DNA of 64,000 nt from Acinetobacter bouvetii (GCF_902753875.1 NZ_CADDTS010000004.1:116858-180857); one strand, 5' to 3'; positions 42,208 through 50,577 are shown, counted from the stretch's first letter. The notes: generated by a model not told the origin, from the sequence alone. Numbers and translations: made by a program.

Positions 42208-42849
42208 TCAATTAAGCCATATCATGATTGAGGCAAGGTAGATCGCTGACAGGAAGTTTTGAGCCAATTTATCATAGCGCGTAGCAATACCTCGATACTG
42301 CTTGAGCTTAGCGAAGAAGTTCTCGATCAGATGTCTTGCCTTATAAAGATGTGGGTCATAATCACGCTGATCAATCGCGTTACTTTTGGACGGCATCACG
42401 ATCTGACCATTGATCTTATGGATTGGATCAATCACCCGATCCTTGGAATTGTAGGCTTTATCCATGAGCCAAGTCTGACTTAACGATAAGTCCAGCAGCA
42501 CATCAGCACCATTTAAGTCATGAGCCTGCCCGGCAGTGAGATAAAATCCTGTTGGGTTGCCTAAAGCATCAGTACGGGCATGAATTTTGGTACTTAAGCC
42601 ACCTTTACTGCGTCCGATCGCTTGTTCTTTTTTTTCCAGCACTGTGTTGATGAGCGCGCACAATGGTTGAGTCCAGCATGGCATATTCATTATCACTTTC
42701 ATGTGACAGCACTTCAAAAACTTTCTGCCATACGCCTGCTTTAGCCCAACGGCTAAAGCGAGTGTGCACGACTCTAAAATCCCCAAAGCGTTCTGGTAAG
42801 TCTCGCCACGGAATACCTGAACGATACCGATACAATACCGCTTCAACAA
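42208..42849 (-). CDS. IS5-family transposase, second frame (DDE catalytic part)
   Basis: The C-terminal transposase part begins after the frameshift site at about 42630 and runs through QAIGRSKGGLSTKIHARTDALGNP. The second catalytic Asp is in WLMDKAYNS and the Glu in ARHLIENFFAKLKQYRGIATRYDKL. The frame is open to 42849, but the stretch upstream of the shift is the first frame read out of phase. The full enzyme needs a frameshift at an A8 run (42628-42635, minus strand). It moves the element by cut-and-paste. Confidence 0.88.
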   Translation of the reverse strand: MLKRYCIGIVQVFRGETYQNALGILESCTLALAVGLKQAYGRKFLKCCHMKVIMNMPCWTQPLCALINTVLEKKEQAIGRSKGGLSTKIHARTDALGNPTGFYLTAGQAHDLNGADVLLDLSLSQTWLMDKAYNSKDRVIDPIHKINGQIVMPSKSNAIDQRDYDPHLYKARHLIENFFAKLKQYRGIATRYDKLAQNFLSAIYLASIMIWLN

Positions 42850-42955
42850 ATAGCCTGTTGTCTTTGGCAGTTACTCCAACAGTACTTGCCCGTCCAGGCA
42901 ACAGATCCTTAATCTGTTCCCATTGATCATCTCTTAATGCATAGCGTTTAGTCAT
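42605..42955 (-). CDS. IS5-family transposase, first frame (DNA-binding part)
   Basis: 116 residues, MTKRYALRDDQWEQIKDLLPGRASTVGVTAKDN with the usual N-terminal domain of IS427-type transposases (ALRDDQWEQIKDLLPG and YRYRSGIPWRDLPERFG). The first catalytic Asp is in YAMLDSTIVRAHQHSAG. Just after that the frame runs over AAAAAAAA and stops a little later. Comparison with the second frame shows that a +1 shift at the A8 run joins them into one full transposase. Confidence 0.88.
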   Translation of the reverse strand: MTKRYALRDDQWEQIKDLLPGRASTVGVTAKDNRLFVEAVLYRYRSGIPWRDLPERFGDFRVVHTRFSRWAKAGVWQKVFEVLSHESDNEYAMLDSTIVRAHQHSAGKKRTSDRTQ

Positions 42956-43007
42956 GAAAAAATAATGAGGACAGGTTCTATTTTCTCAAGCCAATTGATG
43001 ACAGGCC

Positions 43008-43538
43008 CTAGTTATTTTGCTCTGTTTGCTGTTGTATTTCCATTTGCGCCGCGTGTGCACGTTGCACATAATCTTGATAGGAAGGGACTGCAATAGCAGC
43101 GAGGATACCAAGTGGAAAAATCAGCACATAGAACCATGCTAAAACTTTTTCCCAGGTTTTTGTTGTACGCGGCAGACCAAAATGGTTTTCATGTTCATCC
43201 CCTTTGGCAAAGGTTAAATACACAGCTAAACATAAATTGATCAATGGTATCAACATCAGTAGAGACAACCAGCCACTTTTATTCAGGTCATGCAGGCGAC
43301 GAATTACAAAAATAAAAGAGAAGTAAATCATAGCAATATAGACAATGCCTAATAGCAACATGGGGAAAATTGACATACCTTGGCTGGGTTCCGGTGCAAA
43401 ACCAGGAAGCAGAATGGCGCTAAGAATGCCTAAAGTCATCACAGCTAATAATAGTAGTCCGTTCCATCCTAAATAAGATAATCGTCCAAAGCGTCCAGCC
43501 GCATTGAGTGCTGAGTCATTTGAATAGCTGTTCATCAT
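43008..43538 (-). CDS. DUF805 family inner-membrane protein
   Basis: 176 residues. It begins with the family start GRFGRLSYLGWNGLLLLAVMTLGILSAILLPGF and continues with FVIRRLHDLNKSGWLSLLMLIPLINLCLAVYLTFAKGDEHENHFG, the DUF805 core. There are four to five membrane helices. The C-terminus PSYQDYVQRAHAAQMEIQ resembles the tail of a prepilin-like helix. Function is unknown. Its stop codon TAG lies exactly across the end of the IS element: the first two bases come from the TA target site and the G from the IS. Before insertion the stop was TAA. Confidence 0.9.
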   Translation of the reverse strand: MMNSYSNDSALNAAGRFGRLSYLGWNGLLLLAVMTLGILSAILLPGFAPEPSQGMSIFPMLLLGIVYIAMIYFSFIFVIRRLHDLNKSGWLSLLMLIPLINLCLAVYLTFAKGDEHENHFGLPRTTKTWEKVLAWFYVLIFPLGILAAIAVPSYQDYVQRAHAAQMEIQQQTEQNN

Positions 43539-43642
43539 TATATTCCTGTTATTTTTTAAATGGATATATTTAATATTTAGTCAAATAATAATCAATTTTA
43601 AGGTGGGTTAAAAGAGAAATTTTTTAGGCTTGGATCTCAAAA

Positions 43643-43674
43643 TAAAAAAGCCCAACCAGAGTTGAGCTTTTAAA
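43643..43674 (-). terminator. Rho-independent terminator after hisH
   Basis: AAAGCYCAAC-4-GTTGAGCTTT (one G-U pair) with a T-run on the minus strand, 20 bp after hisH. Confidence 0.85.
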
Positions 43675-43693
43675 AATATCTAAAAATCTTGGT

Positions 43694-44311
43694 TTAGATT
43701 TTCCATTCCACAAAGTTTTTCAGCAACTGTAAACCTGCGGTGTGGCTTTTTTCTGGATGGAACTGGGTCGCAAACAGGTTTTCTTTATGCAGTGCGGTGC
43801 AGAACTCCAGACCATAGTCACAAGTGGCTGCTACGATGCTTTTATCTTCAGGCTCAACATAGAAGCTATGCACAAAATAGAAACGTGCATCCTGTTCAAT
43901 GTCTTTCCACATTGGATGGCTTGGGTCCGCCTGATGCACCTGGTTCCAGCCCATATGTGGCACTTTTAAACCTTCAACATCTGGAAAGCGTTTCACTTCA
44001 CCAGCAAAAATCCCCAATGCTTCTGAACCGCCGTTTTCTTCCGAACGTTGCATCAGCGCTTGCATGCCGACACAAATCGCCAGTACCGGCTTGTTGAACA
44101 CGGCATGACGCACCACTTCATCAATACCGGCTTCATGCATACCTTGCATGCAGTCACGCATGGCACCTACGCCGGGAAAAACAATTTTATCCGCTTGAGC
44201 AATCAGTTTGGGATCATTGGTGACATCTACAGTTGCACCGACATGTTCCAGGGCTTTGGCTGCAGAGTGTAAATTTCCCATACCATAGTCAAGAAGGGCA
44301 ATACGGGTCAT
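43694..44311 (-). CDS. hisH: Imidazole glycerol phosphate synthase glutaminase subunit HisH
   Basis: 205 residues. It is a class I glutamine amidotransferase. The nucleophile Cys is in [11 protein letters not shown] (about residue 80), and the His and Glu of the triad are in [19 protein letters not shown] near the end. It provides ammonia to HisF. The start codon overlaps the hisB stop (TAATG), so the two genes are coupled. A terminator follows. hisF lies 7 kb away on the same strand. Confidence 0.97.
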   Translation of the reverse strand: MTRIALLDYGMGNLHSAAKALEHVGATVDVTNDPKLIAQADKIVFPGVGAMRDCMQGMHEAGIDEVVRHAVFNKPVLAICVGMQALMQRSEENGGSEALGIFAGEVKRFPDVEGLKVPHMGWNQVHQADPSHPMWKDIEQDARFYFVHSFYVEPEDKSIVAATCDYGLEFCTALHKENLFATQFHPEKSHTAGLQLLKNFVEWKI

Positions 44312-44904
44312 TACAAAGTACCTTTAGTTGAAGCCACAGTATTTTCAGCACGTGGATCGACTTCACACGCCATACGCAGTGCACGTGCAAAAGCTTTAAA
44401 TACACTTTCAATCTGGTGGTGGCTATTTTTACCTTTCAGGTTATCAATGTGTAGCGTCATTAAGGCGTGATTCACAAAACCTTGAAAAAATTCAGAGAAT
44501 AGATCAACATCAAAGCTACCAATACGGGCACGAGTGAATGGAATATCCATCCATAAGCCCGGACGACCCGATAAATCAACCACGACACGGCTTAAAGATT
44601 CATCCAGTGGGGCATAGAAGTGACCATAACGACGTAGGCCTTTTTTATCACCCAAAGCTTGGGCAAATGCCTGACCCAGTGTGATACCACAGTCTTCGAC
44701 CGTATGATGGTCATCAATGTCCAGGTCACCATCACAATGAATGTCGATATCGAACAAACCGTGGCGCTTGATTTGATCAATCATATGATCTAAAAATGGG
44801 ACACCTGTATTGAGAGTGCCTTGACCTGTACCATCAAGATTCACACGAACTCGAATTTTGGTTTCGTTAGTGTTTCTTACCACTTCACTGATACGTTGCG
44901 TCAT
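44311..44904 (-). CDS. hisB: Imidazoleglycerol-phosphate dehydratase HisB
   Basis: 197 residues from ATG 44904, the monofunctional dehydratase without the phosphatase domain of enteric HisB. The metal-binding histidine motifs are present in both halves: [12 protein letters not shown] (about residue 65) and [15 protein letters not shown] (about 160). The conserved [19 protein letters not shown] is also present. It dehydrates imidazole glycerol phosphate in histidine synthesis. It heads a hisBH unit and is divergent from the GNAT gene. Confidence 0.96.
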   Translation of the reverse strand: MTQRISEVVRNTNETKIRVRVNLDGTGQGTLNTGVPFLDHMIDQIKRHGLFDIDIHCDGDLDIDDHHTVEDCGITLGQAFAQALGDKKGLRRYGHFYAPLDESLSRVVVDLSGRPGLWMDIPFTRARIGSFDVDLFSEFFQGFVNHALMTLHIDNLKGKNSHHQIESVFKAFARALRMACEVDPRAENTVASTKGTL

Positions 44905-45000
44905 AGACACGTTCCTCAAAAACGTCAAAAATGATGATGTAAAATGTTTTTTCGCGGTGACGAAGTCCCCGCATATTAGATTGCTCAGGAGGGTTTATCA

Positions 45001-45378
45001 ATGCCTATTACCGTACATGCTTATACTTCACTGGAAAATGACGAAGTGCGCAGCCAGCTTGAGCGACTGTATGACACTAGCCCGGAATTTGGAGATGGGC
45101 AGGATGCCATTGAACAACTAGAGCAAAACTTGGCTCAGTATACCCTAGTTTACACAGCAGAATTTAATACTAAAGTGATTGGGGCAATTTGGTGTACCGG
45201 GCAGGGGGAAAGCCGGACACTGGAAAATATTGTGGTACACCCGGCTAACCGTGGACGTGGGGTTGCAGAACGGCTGGTCAGCGAAGTGTGCCGCATAGAA
45301 GAAGAAAAAGGCGTAAAGACATTTGAACCGGGCTGTGGGGCAATTCATCGCTGTCTGGCGCATCTGGAAAAAATTTAA
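45001..45378 (+). CDS. GNAT-family acetyltransferase, PanM-like
   Basis: 125 residues with a strong AGGAGG ribosome binding site. The GNAT core is visible: LENIVVHPANRGRGVAERLVSEV contains the acetyl-CoA-binding RGRGVA loop. The protein is short. Its length and layout resemble PanM/PanZ, the factor that binds acetyl-CoA and activates aspartate decarboxylase, but other small GNAT proteins look similar, so this is a suggestion only. It is a single gene, divergent from hisB and ended by a terminator. Confidence 0.8.
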   Translation: MPITVHAYTSLENDEVRSQLERLYDTSPEFGDGQDAIEQLEQNLAQYTLVYTAEFNTKVIGAIWCTGQGESRTLENIVVHPANRGRGVAERLVSEVCRIEEEKGVKTFEPGCGAIHRCLAHLEKI

Positions 45379-45393
45379 ACCCGTCCAATACAT

Positions 45394-45421
45394 AAAAAAG
45401 CAGCCTTCAGGCTGTTTTTTT
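45394..45421 (+). terminator. Rho-independent terminator after GNAT gene
   Basis: CAGCC-TTCA-GGCTG followed by seven T. Confidence 0.85.
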
Positions 45422-45538
45422 ATAAGTGAAAAATATGGGTACGATTAAATAATGATTTGAGTTTTAAATAAAAAACAGGCAAATAAACGCCAATTTGCCT
45501 TAAAAATAAGCACTTGCTTTAAAAAGCCTAAAACTTGC

Positions 45539-45567
45539 TTGACTGAAAAAGGCTTAACCTGTTTAAT
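45539..45567 (+). promoter_or_regulatory. Promoter of tRNA-Phe copy 1
   Basis: TTGACT (45539-45544), 17-bp spacer, TTTAAT (45562-45567), ending 10 bp before the tRNA. Confidence 0.8.
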
Positions 45568-45577
45568 ACGCGACATC

Positions 45578-45653
45578 GGCGTGATAGCTCAGTTGGTAGA
45601 GCAACGGATTGAAAATCCGTGTGTCCCCAGTTCGATCCTGGGTCTCGCCACCA
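45578..45653 (+). tRNA. tRNA-Phe (GAA), copy 1
   Basis: 76 nt with encoded CCA. The cloverleaf is regular: acceptor GGCGTGA/TCTCGCC, D-arm GCTCAGTTGGTAGAGC, anticodon loop TTGAAAA presenting GAA, T-arm CCCAGTTCGATCCTGGG. It is identical to the second copy at 45789. Confidence 0.97.
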
Positions 45654-45678
45654 TATTTAAAATCTGTTTTAAGATTTC

Positions 45679-45708
45679 AATCCCTGATCCCATCAGGGAT
45701 TTTTTTTG
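45679..45708 (+). terminator. Terminator after tRNA-Phe copy 1
   Basis: AATCCCTGAT-CCC-ATCAGGGATT followed by a T-run, so copy 1 is a complete transcription unit of its own. Confidence 0.85.
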
Positions 45709-45749
45709 GGTAAAAAATATTCGATCAAATAAAAATGTGATGAATTATA

Positions 45750-45778
45750 TTGACTATTGATGCCAGATACGGCTTAAT
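45750..45778 (+). promoter_or_regulatory. Promoter of tRNA-Phe copy 2
   Basis: TTGACT (45750-45755), 17-bp spacer, CTTAAT (45773-45778), at the same distance from the tRNA as for copy 1. Confidence 0.75.
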
Positions 45779-45788
45779 ACACCGCATC

Positions 45789-45864
45789 GGCGTGATAGCT
45801 CAGTTGGTAGAGCAACGGATTGAAAATCCGTGTGTCCCCAGTTCGATCCTGGGTCTCGCCACCA
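45789..45864 (+). tRNA. tRNA-Phe (GAA), copy 2
   Basis: 76 nt, identical in all positions to copy 1, which starts 211 bp upstream. Only the few bases next to the genes and the promoter hexamers are shared outside; the terminators differ in sequence. Confidence 0.97.
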
Positions 45865-45871
45865 TATTCAA

Positions 45872-45904
45872 AAAATCCTCAAACATTGTTTGGGGATTTT
45901 TTTT
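45872..45904 (+). terminator. Terminator after tRNA-Phe copy 2
   Basis: AATCCTCAAAC-ATT-GTTTGGGGATT followed by a T-run. Confidence 0.85.
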
Positions 45905-46141
45905 GCCTGCCTGTTGGATATGGGAACCTATGCCTGCATGCAAGATCAAGATGTGATAAAAGGCTGAAAAAACCAAATATCATTAATAGATTGAGATACT
46001 TTTGGAAGACCGTTCATCTGAGTCTGAGTGAGCTAAAACGGAATTTCATGTAGGCTATAACGTATACAGTTGCAGTGAGAAACATTTTCCTTGCATGGTG
46101 TGAAGCTGCATTGCCTTGAAATTACGTTATGAGTCAAGCTT

Positions 46142-46666
46142 ATGAATCTTCTAAAAATCTCTGCTTTGATGTTGATGTTAGGTTATATGGGGAACATGAC
46201 CGCCCACGCAGATGAGATTGTGAACTTGCCGACCTTACAAGTATTGGCTGAGCCAGAATTGCGTAAAGAAACAGGGATCGTGCCGTATCAGAATGATGAA
46301 AAGATCCGCCGTGCTTTGCAGCATCAAATAATTCGTAATTCACGTGAAGCCCAGAACTTTATGATCGACAGCCAGGTGGTTGCCAATCTGGAAATTCAGC
46401 CTTTACAATCACAGCCAGACCTAAATTCTTTACCTCCCTTACTACAACAGCATGTATTGAATATTGCTCAGGGGTTACAGTCGAGTGATCCTACACAAGG
46501 TTTATATATTATGTTGCAGCCCTTTGGCATAGACCGTAGCAACAGTATGCGCCCCCTCGACCGTGGTCATATACAGATCAACCTGAACAATATCAACATT
46601 GACATGCTTGAAAATTCTATGCGTAGTCTTCCTGTGTCCGAGGTATTGACACCGAAAACGCAATAA
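46142..46666 (+). CDS. Exported hypothetical protein, paralogue of the one at 48961
   Basis: 174 residues. The signal peptide is clear (MNLLKISALMLMLGYMGNMTAHA, cut before DEI). The mature protein shares a core with the gene at 48961: LQHQIIRNSREAQNFMID, DLNSLPPLLQQHVLNIAQGLQSSDP and GLYIMLQPFGIDR. No enzymatic motif or cysteine is visible. I do not know the family and regard it as genus-level. It starts a run of three exported or anchored proteins in the same direction (46142-47927), probably one transcript. Confidence 0.75.
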   Translation: MNLLKISALMLMLGYMGNMTAHADEIVNLPTLQVLAEPELRKETGIVPYQNDEKIRRALQHQIIRNSREAQNFMIDSQVVANLEIQPLQSQPDLNSLPPLLQQHVLNIAQGLQSSDPTQGLYIMLQPFGIDRSNSMRPLDRGHIQINLNNINIDMLENSMRSLPVSEVLTPKTQ

Positions 46667-46745
46667 TTTTTCTCGTTTGAGATCTCCACAGGTTAAGAAT
46701 TTTTTTTCTTATAGAATCAAAGTAATAACAATTGGAGAATCCACA

Positions 46746-47195
46746 ATGAAAAGAATCGCGCTTCCCGTTTTTGCTGGTTTATCATTATTAGTCACAGCTT
46801 GTGGCGGTAGTGGATTTGGAGATCACTTCAACTCTTCTTTTGAGAAAACCTTTACCTTTGGTACGCAAACTTTTATTTGCCGCAGTGAAACAGCGGCAAA
46901 TGCCTGTGGTGGTCCAAGCCAGGACTGTTCAGCCTGTGAGCTGGCATCACCTTCTTCAGCCGTCATTACTCAGTTATGTACTCAAACAGCAGCCAATATC
47001 CATCAAGTCACAGTAGATGGCTGTGTGGCTAGACTAACCAATGATACCCAGACCGGACTGTGTACTTCGGAAGGGTTAAGACTGCTTTCAGGAACCAACC
47101 TGACCAGGCAGCAAGTCAATGCAGGGGCATTATTTCCTACTGGAAGCGTGAATATCAATGTCGGAAACCTGACTGAAACCATCACCTGTAACTAA
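46746..47195 (+). CDS. Putative lipoprotein, Cys-rich
   Basis: 149 residues from ATG 46746, which has a GGAG ribosome binding site. The signal peptide ends in the lipobox LVTAC, so the mature protein should start at that lipidated cysteine. The mature part has about ten more cysteines (FICRSETAANACGGPSQDCSACELASPSS, QLCTQTAANIHQVTVDGCVARL) that could form disulfides in the periplasm. I do not recognise the family. It lies between two other exported proteins of unknown function. Confidence 0.8.
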   Translation: MKRIALPVFAGLSLLVTACGGSGFGDHFNSSFEKTFTFGTQTFICRSETAANACGGPSQDCSACELASPSSAVITQLCTQTAANIHQVTVDGCVARLTNDTQTGLCTSEGLRLLSGTNLTRQQVNAGALFPTGSVNINVGNLTETITCN

Positions 47196-47213
47196 GTCGT
47201 GTATTTAGGCCGC

Positions 47214-47927
47214 ATGAAATTCGTTATGCCGCTGCTGATTGGCATTCCGTGTTTTGGACTGGGCTATTTCGTTGCCTCATTCCAGCCTGAACCTGAACCG
47301 CCTGTTGCTGAGCACACTCAGGATCGGGCTGTGGAAAATTTTATCCATACTATTCAGCAAAAAACGCAGACCCAGCCTGAAGACCGGCTTGTGTTACAAC
47401 AGCAACTGAAAAACCAGAAAGCTCAGGTCAATAGTATTATAGATCAGGCCACACCCCAGCAGATCGATAAGTATCTGTCACAGGCTTTTCCGAACTATGA
47501 TCTATCTGCAATTCAAAACAAGCGCGAGTTTGCCAAACGTCTGGTCAGTGAATTTGTCGATGCAAAAAATGATCCCAATGAAGCCATGACCGGTCAGGCC
47601 AAGGTCACGGCACAACAACAATATTCCGCAGGTGGTGTACTGCCTAGGCAGGTTTATGCCGGACAGCAGCTATTTGCTCATTTTGATACGTTGGGAAAAA
47701 CGCCGAATAACGAGCAGGTCTTTGTGCGATGGAGCAACCAGGCGACAGGTGAGGTGCTGTTTTTTATGCCGCAGCGCATCAGTGCCAATCGGGAACAGAA
47801 CTGGGTTAGTTTTAGCCCGGCAAAGGGCTGGAAAGCAGGCATATATGATGTTAAATATTATCAATTGAATGATCAGCTGGCGCCGATTGCCCAGACCAGT
47901 TTTAAAATTGATCAGGTTATTGATTAA
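47214..47927 (+). CDS. Hypothetical membrane-anchored periplasmic protein
   Basis: 237 residues from ATG 47214; a GTG at 47199 would add five. The N-terminal hydrophobic segment (MPLLIGIPCFGLGYFVASFQPEPEPP) is an anchor. A Gln-rich helical region follows (about 40-130). The C-terminal about 95 residues look like a beta-sandwich (VYAGQQLFAHFDTLGKTPNNEQVFVRWSNQATGEVLFFMPQRI and GWKAGIYDVKYYQL), as in small periplasmic binding domains. Function is unknown. It lies directly after the lipoprotein gene. Confidence 0.7.
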   Translation: MKFVMPLLIGIPCFGLGYFVASFQPEPEPPVAEHTQDRAVENFIHTIQQKTQTQPEDRLVLQQQLKNQKAQVNSIIDQATPQQIDKYLSQAFPNYDLSAIQNKREFAKRLVSEFVDAKNDPNEAMTGQAKVTAQQQYSAGGVLPRQVYAGQQLFAHFDTLGKTPNNEQVFVRWSNQATGEVLFFMPQRISANREQNWVSFSPAKGWKAGIYDVKYYQLNDQLAPIAQTSFKIDQVID

Positions 47928-47955
47928 ACTTATAAAAATATTTGAGCATCGTTAA

Positions 47956-48690
47956 ATGAAAGATCTGTTTTCTGGGGGGAGTCAGCGTTATAAACAGGCC
48001 CGTCCAGCTTATTCCACTCAAATTGTCAAAGAAATTTTAAAACATGTGCCGGAACGAAATTTTGCCTGGGATTGTGGAGCAGGCTCCGGTCAGTTTACCC
48101 AGCTTCTGGCGCCGTATTTCGAGCATGTGGTGGCCACCGATATCAGTGAAGCCCAGTTGCAACAAGCGCCTTATTTTGAAAATGTCAGCTATCAGCTGCA
48201 AGCGGCAGAGCAGACGACAATTCCGGACCAGTCCATTGATTTGGTGACCGTAGCGCAAGCCATACACTGGTTTAACTTTGACGCATTTTATAAAGAAGTG
48301 ATACGGGTGCTTAAACCTCAAGGGGTGCTGGCCGTCATTGGCTATGGCCTCATTCAAGTTCAGGATGCTGCAATCAATGCTTTGGTTCAACAGCTGTATG
48401 CTGAAACCCTAAAAGATTATTGGGATAGCGAACGGCGTTATATTGATGAGCTGTATCAAACCATTCCATTTCCCTTTCATGAACAGGCGGTTCCGGAGCT
48501 GCGTCTGGAATATCAATGGACAGGGCAGCAACTGCTCAGTTATTTAAAGACCTGGTCAGGCCTGAAACATTACCAGGAACACAACCGGAATGACCCGCTA
48601 CAGCCGATTTCAGCGGCTTTGCAAACGGCAGCTGAATATTTAGATGTAACATTTCCTGTACTTTTACGCCTTGGAATGCGAGAAAAATAA
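47956..48690 (+). CDS. Class I SAM-dependent methyltransferase
   Basis: 244 residues. Motif I is FAWDCGAGSGQFTQLLA with the GxGxG loop. The acidic residue after the second strand lies in VVATDISEAQL, and the post-motif is IDLVTVAQAIHWFN. HWF after strand 4 is typical of the family of yeast Crg1 and trans-aconitate methyltransferase-like enzymes. The start FSGGSQRYKQARPAY is also usual for that group. The substrate is unknown. It lies 28 bp after the hypothetical periplasmic protein. Confidence 0.88.
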   Translation: MKDLFSGGSQRYKQARPAYSTQIVKEILKHVPERNFAWDCGAGSGQFTQLLAPYFEHVVATDISEAQLQQAPYFENVSYQLQAAEQTTIPDQSIDLVTVAQAIHWFNFDAFYKEVIRVLKPQGVLAVIGYGLIQVQDAAINALVQQLYAETLKDYWDSERRYIDELYQTIPFPFHEQAVPELRLEYQWTGQQLLSYLKTWSGLKHYQEHNRNDPLQPISAALQTAAEYLDVTFPVLLRLGMREK

Positions 48691-48960
48691 AGATTGTAGT
48701 CGTGTCTTTCTGTGAGCAGGGCTGCATAAGCAGGGGAAGATAAAAATCTGATTTATAGCAACATGATTCAGCGCAGAGCTTTTGTATAGGCCCAGGTCTA
48801 ATGTTTTTTAAGCGGTGAAAGAAAGCAGTTTTTTAACGAAAGTTATAATGTCCTGCCAGACCACTGGTCTGTGGCAACTGGCTGAAAGGCGCATAAACTA
48901 TACAATTATAGGTGTCGACGGTTGTTTGTTTACTTCAATTCATTGTTGAGTAGAACTGCC

Positions 48961-49434
48961 ATGAAGATCCTAAAAAAATTGTCCTGTGCAATCGTAGCGA
49001 TTGCCGCAAGCTTTTCTATTTCCTCTACTTTTGCCGATATAGCAGATGCACCTGGATTAACTCCCTTAACAGACGCCGAGTTAAGCGCTGAAACCACGCC
49101 CGTGATTGAATATCGGACTGATCCCCAAAATGAGCGAGTTTTGCAGCATAGAATTATGCAGATCCAGATGGATACGCAAAACTTTGTGGTTGATCCCACT
49201 ATCCTGATGACCATAGATCTGGTTCCTGAAACCCCTATGCCGGATATCAACAGCTTGCCATTGGCATTGCAGCAATATGTTCTGGCCATTGCCCGAGGTT
49301 TGCAGTCACCTGATCCAAGAGAAGGCCTGTATGTGCTGCTTGAGCCTTTTGGTATAGACCGTCGTGCCACCAATGTGCAAATTGCCCGAGAGCAAATTTC
49401 ACTAGGTGTTTTGGAAAATGTTCCGCAAAATTAA
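48961..49434 (+). CDS. Exported hypothetical protein, paralogue of the one at 46142
   Basis: 157 residues from ATG 48961; the frame is open from 48922 but the later start gives a normal signal peptide (KILKKLSCAIVAIAASFSISSTFA). The mature protein resembles that at 46142 over about 90 residues: VLQHRIMQIQMDTQNFVVD, DINSLPLALQQYVLAIARGLQSPDP and GLYVLLEPFGIDRR. There are no cysteines in the mature part and no known motif. The two genes are 2.3 kb apart, so the family may have arisen by local duplication. Confidence 0.75.
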   Translation: MKILKKLSCAIVAIAASFSISSTFADIADAPGLTPLTDAELSAETTPVIEYRTDPQNERVLQHRIMQIQMDTQNFVVDPTILMTIDLVPETPMPDINSLPLALQQYVLAIARGLQSPDPREGLYVLLEPFGIDRRATNVQIAREQISLGVLENVPQN

Positions 49435-49514
49435 TTCATTAGGGGATTGCAACTACAGCAAAAAACTCCTTTGAATAGGAGGGTGTACTCGAGTTTGATC
49501 GCTAAAATAGCAAT

Positions 49515-49546
49515 AAAAAAGGATGCCTATTAATGGCATCCTTTTT
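49515..49546. terminator. Bidirectional terminator
   Basis: GGATGCC-TATTAAT-GGCATCC flanked by A-run and T-run, between the convergent genes at 48961 and 49571. Confidence 0.88.
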
Positions 49547-49570
49547 GGCGGTTAAAATCCGTTATGCAGA

Positions 49571-50179
49571 TTAAGCCGCAGATTTTTTAAACCAAGAGAA
49601 GAAGCCTTTTTTCTCGGCTTTGACTTCAGTTTTAACCGCATCCGTTTTTTCAGCTACGACTTCTTTGACTTCAGCTGTTTTTTCTACAGTAGCATCTTTT
49701 GCAGTGACAGTTTTAGCCGCAGCGGTATCGGATACTTGTGCAGTTTTAGCAACTGTTGCATCTTTCGCTTCAACCACTTTGGCTGCCGGTGCGTCTTTAG
49801 CCGCTACAGTTTTGGCTACAGCAGCTTCTTTAGCAACTTCTGTTTTGTGAGCAGCAGTTTGAGTTGCAACGACCGCTTTTTCTTTTGCTGCTACAGTCTT
49901 AGCTACAGTGACATCTTTTGCATGAGCTGTTTTTGTTAGGGCTGCATCTTTGGCAGCTCCAGTTTTATGTGCAGCAGTTTTAGACACGGCAGCCGCTTTA
50001 TCTTTAGTTACAGCAGCAGTGTTTTGAACTGCAGCCGTTGTTTTTGCCGCATCTGCTTTTACTTGTGCTTTTGCAGCAGCAACTTTAGCCGCCGGAGTGG
50101 TTTCTACAGTAGTAGCTGCCATAGCAGCTGTAGTTGCGGTAACTAAAACAATAGCCAAAGCAGTTTTAATAGGATTCAT
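49571..50179 (-). CDS. Exported Ala/Lys-rich repeat protein
   Basis: 202 residues. The signal peptide is MNPIKTALAIVLVTATTAAMA. The mature part is nearly all Ala, Lys, Thr, Val, Asp and Glu, with many variants of a short unit like AKDATVAKT or AAHKTEVAKEA. It ends in a compact basic-aromatic tail, KKGFFSWFKKSAA. Composition is like that of histone H1-like or other long helical proteins, but the signal peptide points to the periplasm. The amphipathic tail may touch a membrane. I know no function. Confidence 0.75.
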   Translation of the reverse strand: MNPIKTALAIVLVTATTAAMAATTVETTPAAKVAAAKAQVKADAAKTTAAVQNTAAVTKDKAAAVSKTAAHKTGAAKDAALTKTAHAKDVTVAKTVAAKEKAVVATQTAAHKTEVAKEAAVAKTVAAKDAPAAKVVEAKDATVAKTAQVSDTAAAKTVTAKDATVEKTAEVKEVVAEKTDAVKTEVKAEKKGFFSWFKKSAA

Positions 50180-50577
50180 GTGGATAACTCAATAATGAGA
50201 ATAAAGAGGGTTTTGTACGGCTTATATTAACGCTACAGGGATTAATTTTTTAAAAGTGAACAAGTTAGCTTGGCTTGATTGTATGAATATTCAACTAGAT
50301 TTACCGAGGTATAACATGATGTTGCGGATGGTTTACATTACTTTTGAGTTTTTAGTTCTATCCAAGTTTAATTAAACAGAAATTGATATTTTTAATGTTT
50401 GTAATCATTGGATTTTTCTTGGGATTTACCGGGTAAAATCCTCATGCAGCTGAACACATGAATCTTATCTTTTCAAACATGACAGTTTTGCAATAGGACT
50501 GTCATTTGCCGTTCAAATTCGGTTGCTAGATTAAAACAGTCGCAAAGATCACGACATGAAATCTAGGCAGGTGAGTC
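50180..50577. other. Intergenic region with one hairpin
   Basis: This AT-rich stretch of about 400 bp lies between divergent genes. A perfect 8-bp inverted repeat (ATGACAGT-11-ACTGTCAT) lies at 50479-50505, without a T-run. It may be an operator or transcript fold. No gene is evident. Confidence 0.5.

Larger units (their letters stand above)
42198..43008 (-). mobile_element. IS5-family (IS427-like) insertion sequence, 811 bp
   Basis: The ends are imperfect inverted repeats: GGGCGTGTCATCAATTAAGCC on the left and GGGCCTGTCATCAATTGGCTT read inward on the right. A TA flanks both sides (42196-42197 and 43009-43010) as the apparent target duplication. Inside are two overlapping transposase frames. 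It sits between the DUF805 gene and its presumed terminator. Confidence 0.9.

Noticed and set aside
45539..45956. Two similar ORFs across the tRNA-Phe genes (IAQLVEQRIENPCVPSS)
   Set aside because: This is the well-known false translation of tRNA genes; both copies are identical because the tRNAs are.
48930..49373. 147-codon minus-strand frame opposite the exported paralogue
   Set aside because: The plus-strand gene has a signal peptide and a paralogue, so the antisense frame is a shadow.
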